This document shows, piece after piece, positions 62,819-64,000 of a DNA stretch of 64,000 bases; position 1 is the stretch's first letter; each line of letters begins with the position of its first letter. The notes below the pieces were generated by a model. The model did no database searches and was not told the origin of the DNA. It worked only from the letters and a program-made list of their open reading frames with translations. The translations under genes and the position numbers were made by a program. This DNA comes from Sorangium cellulosum. Lineage in GTDB: Bacteria; Myxococcota_A; Polyangia; Polyangiales; Polyangiaceae. The stretch spans positions 13,135,501 to 13,199,500 of the forward strand of contig NZ_CP012673.1 in NCBI RefSeq assembly GCF_002950945.1. Direction: 5' to 3'.

Positions 62819-63194
62819 CACCACCTCAGCTCCAGACCAAAAAAATCCCGGCAAACGAGCGGGCTTGAGCACCGCATCTCACGCACCGCCCTCATGACGC
62901 CATGCGTCGTACATGTCGCGCGCCGGATGGCGTCAGGGTCGCCTCACCCGTCTAGCGTCTTGCTGTTGAAAATGAAAACGATTATTATTTTCTGAGTAGC
63001 GGTTGTATGAAACACGTGACCGGAGGCCGTCAAGGAAAAACCGCCCTGAACGGCTCGCTCGGCGTGAAGATGAAATTGATTTGGATTTTCGATTCGGGTA
63101 CCGGAGTCATCCCTGTCATGGACGCCTGTCCGGTCCCTGGAACCTTGACGTTTTTTGACGCATCGCAGCACGCTCCAGAGCAAAGGCTGATGCG
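62819..63194. promoter_or_regulatory. divergent control region of the siderophore operon and receptor gene
   Basis: A 376-base intergenic region, much richer in A and T than the rest of the window between about 62960 and 63130. It contains the Fur-like site and both start regions: the FAAL-NRPS leader on the minus strand and the receptor leader on the plus strand. No -10/-35 pair was assigned with confidence. A short frame (63007-63198) within it is described separately. Confidence 0.7.
62968..62986. promoter_or_regulatory. Fur-box-like iron-response operator
   Basis: GAAAATGAAAACGATTATT matches the 19-base Fur consensus GATAATGATAATCATTATC at 14 positions by eye. It lies 150 bases upstream of the FAAL-NRPS start and about 210 bases upstream of the receptor start, where one Fur dimer could repress both directions when iron is sufficient. 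Confidence 0.65.
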
Positions 63195-63198
63195 GTGA
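63007..63198 (+). CDS. small ORF overlapping the receptor start, uncertain
   Basis: 63 codons from ATG (63007) to TGA (63196-63198). The first two thirds are lower in GC than genomic genes. The stop overlaps the GTG start of the TonB-dependent receptor by the GTGA arrangement. No known motif is seen; ribosome binding site is weak. It could be a translated leader that couples to the receptor, or chance. Confidence 0.25.
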   Translation: MKHVTGGRQGKTALNGSLGVKMKLIWIFDSGTGVIPVMDACPVPGTLTFFDASQHAPEQRLMR

Positions 63199-64000
63199 CG
63201 CGACGCTCTCTTGCTCGTCGAGGCCTGCTCGCAGGCGTGATGGCCTTGTTGCTGCCGGGCGTGCCTGCGCCGGCGCGCGCTCAGGACGGCGGCGTGCCGG
63301 CCGGCGCTGGACGCTCGGAGGGCGGCCGTGAGGCGAGCGCGCCTGCTGCGGGCTCGCCGGGCGGCGAGCGTCCGCCGGCCGCCGGGGTCCCCGCCGTCGA
63401 GCCGCCGCGGCTCCTCGAGCTCGTCGAGGCCGAGTATCCGTCGGAGGCCCGGGCGGCACGACGGGAGGGCACGGTCGTGCTGAAGCTCCTGATCGACGCG
63501 GAAGGGCGCGTGACCGAGGCCGAGGTCACGACCCCGCAGGGGCACGGACTCGACGAGGCGGCGCGGGCCGCGGCGCTCCGGTTCCGCTTCGTGCCGGCGC
63601 GCCGGCGCGGCACGCCGGTCGCCTCACGGATCCTCTACGGCTACGAGTTCCAGCTCCCGGAGGAGCCCCTGGCCGCGCCGTCGCCCGCCGCGGCGGGCGG
63701 GGCCGGGATCCCGGCCCCGCCCGCGGTCCCGGCTGCGCCGGCGATCCCGGCCGCGCCCACGGCAGATACCCCGCCCCCGCCGGTCCAGGGGCCCGCCCCG
63801 GCGACCGGCGCCGCGCCCATCGCGGTGATCGTGCGCGGCGCCGAGGCCGAGCGCCTCCGGCAATCCGCGCAGGCGATCACGGTCATCGAGACCGAGGAGG
63901 CGCAGCGGAGGACCGCCGACCTGGGCGAGGTGCTCGCCCGCACCCAGGGCGTCGGCGTGCGGCGGAGCGCGGGGCTCGGGTCGTGGGCGCGGTTCTCGCT
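63195..64000 (+). CDS. TonB-dependent receptor with N-terminal TonB C-terminal domain (runs off window)
   Basis: 268 codons to the window end, without a stop. A signal peptide (RRGLLAGVMALLLPGVPAPARA) is followed by a TonB C-terminal (energy-transducer) domain at about residues 70-155: LLELVEAEYPSEARAARREG, then TVVLKLLIDAEGRVTEAEV. A Pro/Ala linker (155-205) leads to the receptor plug: AEAERLRQSAQAITVIETEE, LGEVLARTQGVGVRRSAG. TonB-dependent receptors import ferric siderophores across the outer membrane; this one sits divergent from the siderophore operon across a Fur-like site, so it is probably the cognate receptor. The GTG at 63195 has an AAAGG element upstream. Confidence 0.88.
   Translation, partial: MTRRSLARRGLLAGVMALLLPGVPAPARAQDGGVPAGAGRSEGGREASAPAAGSPGGERPPAAGVPAVEPPRLLELVEAEYPSEARAARREGTVVLKLLIDAEGRVTEAEVTTPQGHGLDEAARAAALRFRFVPARRRGTPVASRILYGYEFQLPEEPLAAPSPAAAGGAGIPAPPAVPAAPAIPAAPTADTPPPPVQGPAPATGAAPIAVIVRGAEAERLRQSAQAITVIETEEAQRRTADLGEVLARTQGVGVRRSAGLGSWARFS

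Overview
The window is about 72% G+C, with strongly GC-biased third codon positions and many long antisense shadow frames. Its gene content (a receiver-DUF4388 regulator, a TonB-domain/receptor fusion, a modular NRPS/PKS operon, MoxR/DUF58/transglutaminase genes) fits a myxobacterium of the Sorangium/Polyangium type. That assignment is inferred from gene content and composition, not from a marker-gene search.

Bases 1-18,000 are ordinary chromosome. In order they hold the 5' end of a citrate synthase gene, a DUF1415-like protein, a UbiB/ABC1 kinase, an HU-type DNA-binding protein, NAD kinase coupled to a NUDIX hydrolase, a 47-codon gene remnant, a CPBP-type membrane protease, a UbiA-type prenyltransferase, a MoxR/DUF58/transglutaminase operon, a DUF2723-like membrane protein, aspartyl-tRNA synthetase with a terminator, a receiver-DUF4388 regulator and tRNA-Ser(GCU). 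Several short tandem GC-rich repeats sit between these genes.

Bases 18,342-62,818 are one minus-strand operon of eleven genes, nearly all linked by 1-4 base stop/start overlaps or gaps under 35 bases. In transcription order: FAAL-T-C-A(Ser)-T; KS-AT-KR-ACP polyketide synthase; PvdE/SyrD-type ABC exporter; PvdQ-like N-terminal-nucleophile acylase with a lipobox; MbtH-like protein; SyrP-type TauD dioxygenase; C-A(dead)-T-E-C-A(Ser)-T; C-A(Dab)-T-C-T-E; C-A(Asp)-T-C-A(Dab)-T-C-TauD; interface-like C domain-A(Asp)-T-TE; and a diaminobutyrate aminotransferase. The specificity residues read directly from the A domains are DVWHLSLIDK (Ser, twice), DIWELTADDK (2,4-diaminobutyrate, twice) and DLTKVGHVGK (Asp, twice). 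Two SyrP-like hydroxylases imply beta-hydroxyaspartate, a classic Fe(III) ligand.

Bases 62,819-63,194 are a divergent, unusually AT-rich control region with a Fur-box-like site. It faces a TonB-dependent receptor, cut by the window end, that carries its own TonB C-terminal domain. Together this is best read as an iron-regulated acyl-peptide siderophore system. FAAL loads a fatty acid; the peptide of Ser, Dab and (hydroxy)Asp with one polyketide extension is built; it is exported by the ABC transporter, possibly deacylated in the periplasm as in pyoverdine maturation, and taken back up by the receptor.

The most unusual points are two modules with no working A domain (one mutated, one deleted), each followed by an epimerase; a terminal Asp module split between two proteins around a fused hydroxylase; and a 1.5 kb near-identical Ser A-domain repeat 18 kb apart in the same operon.
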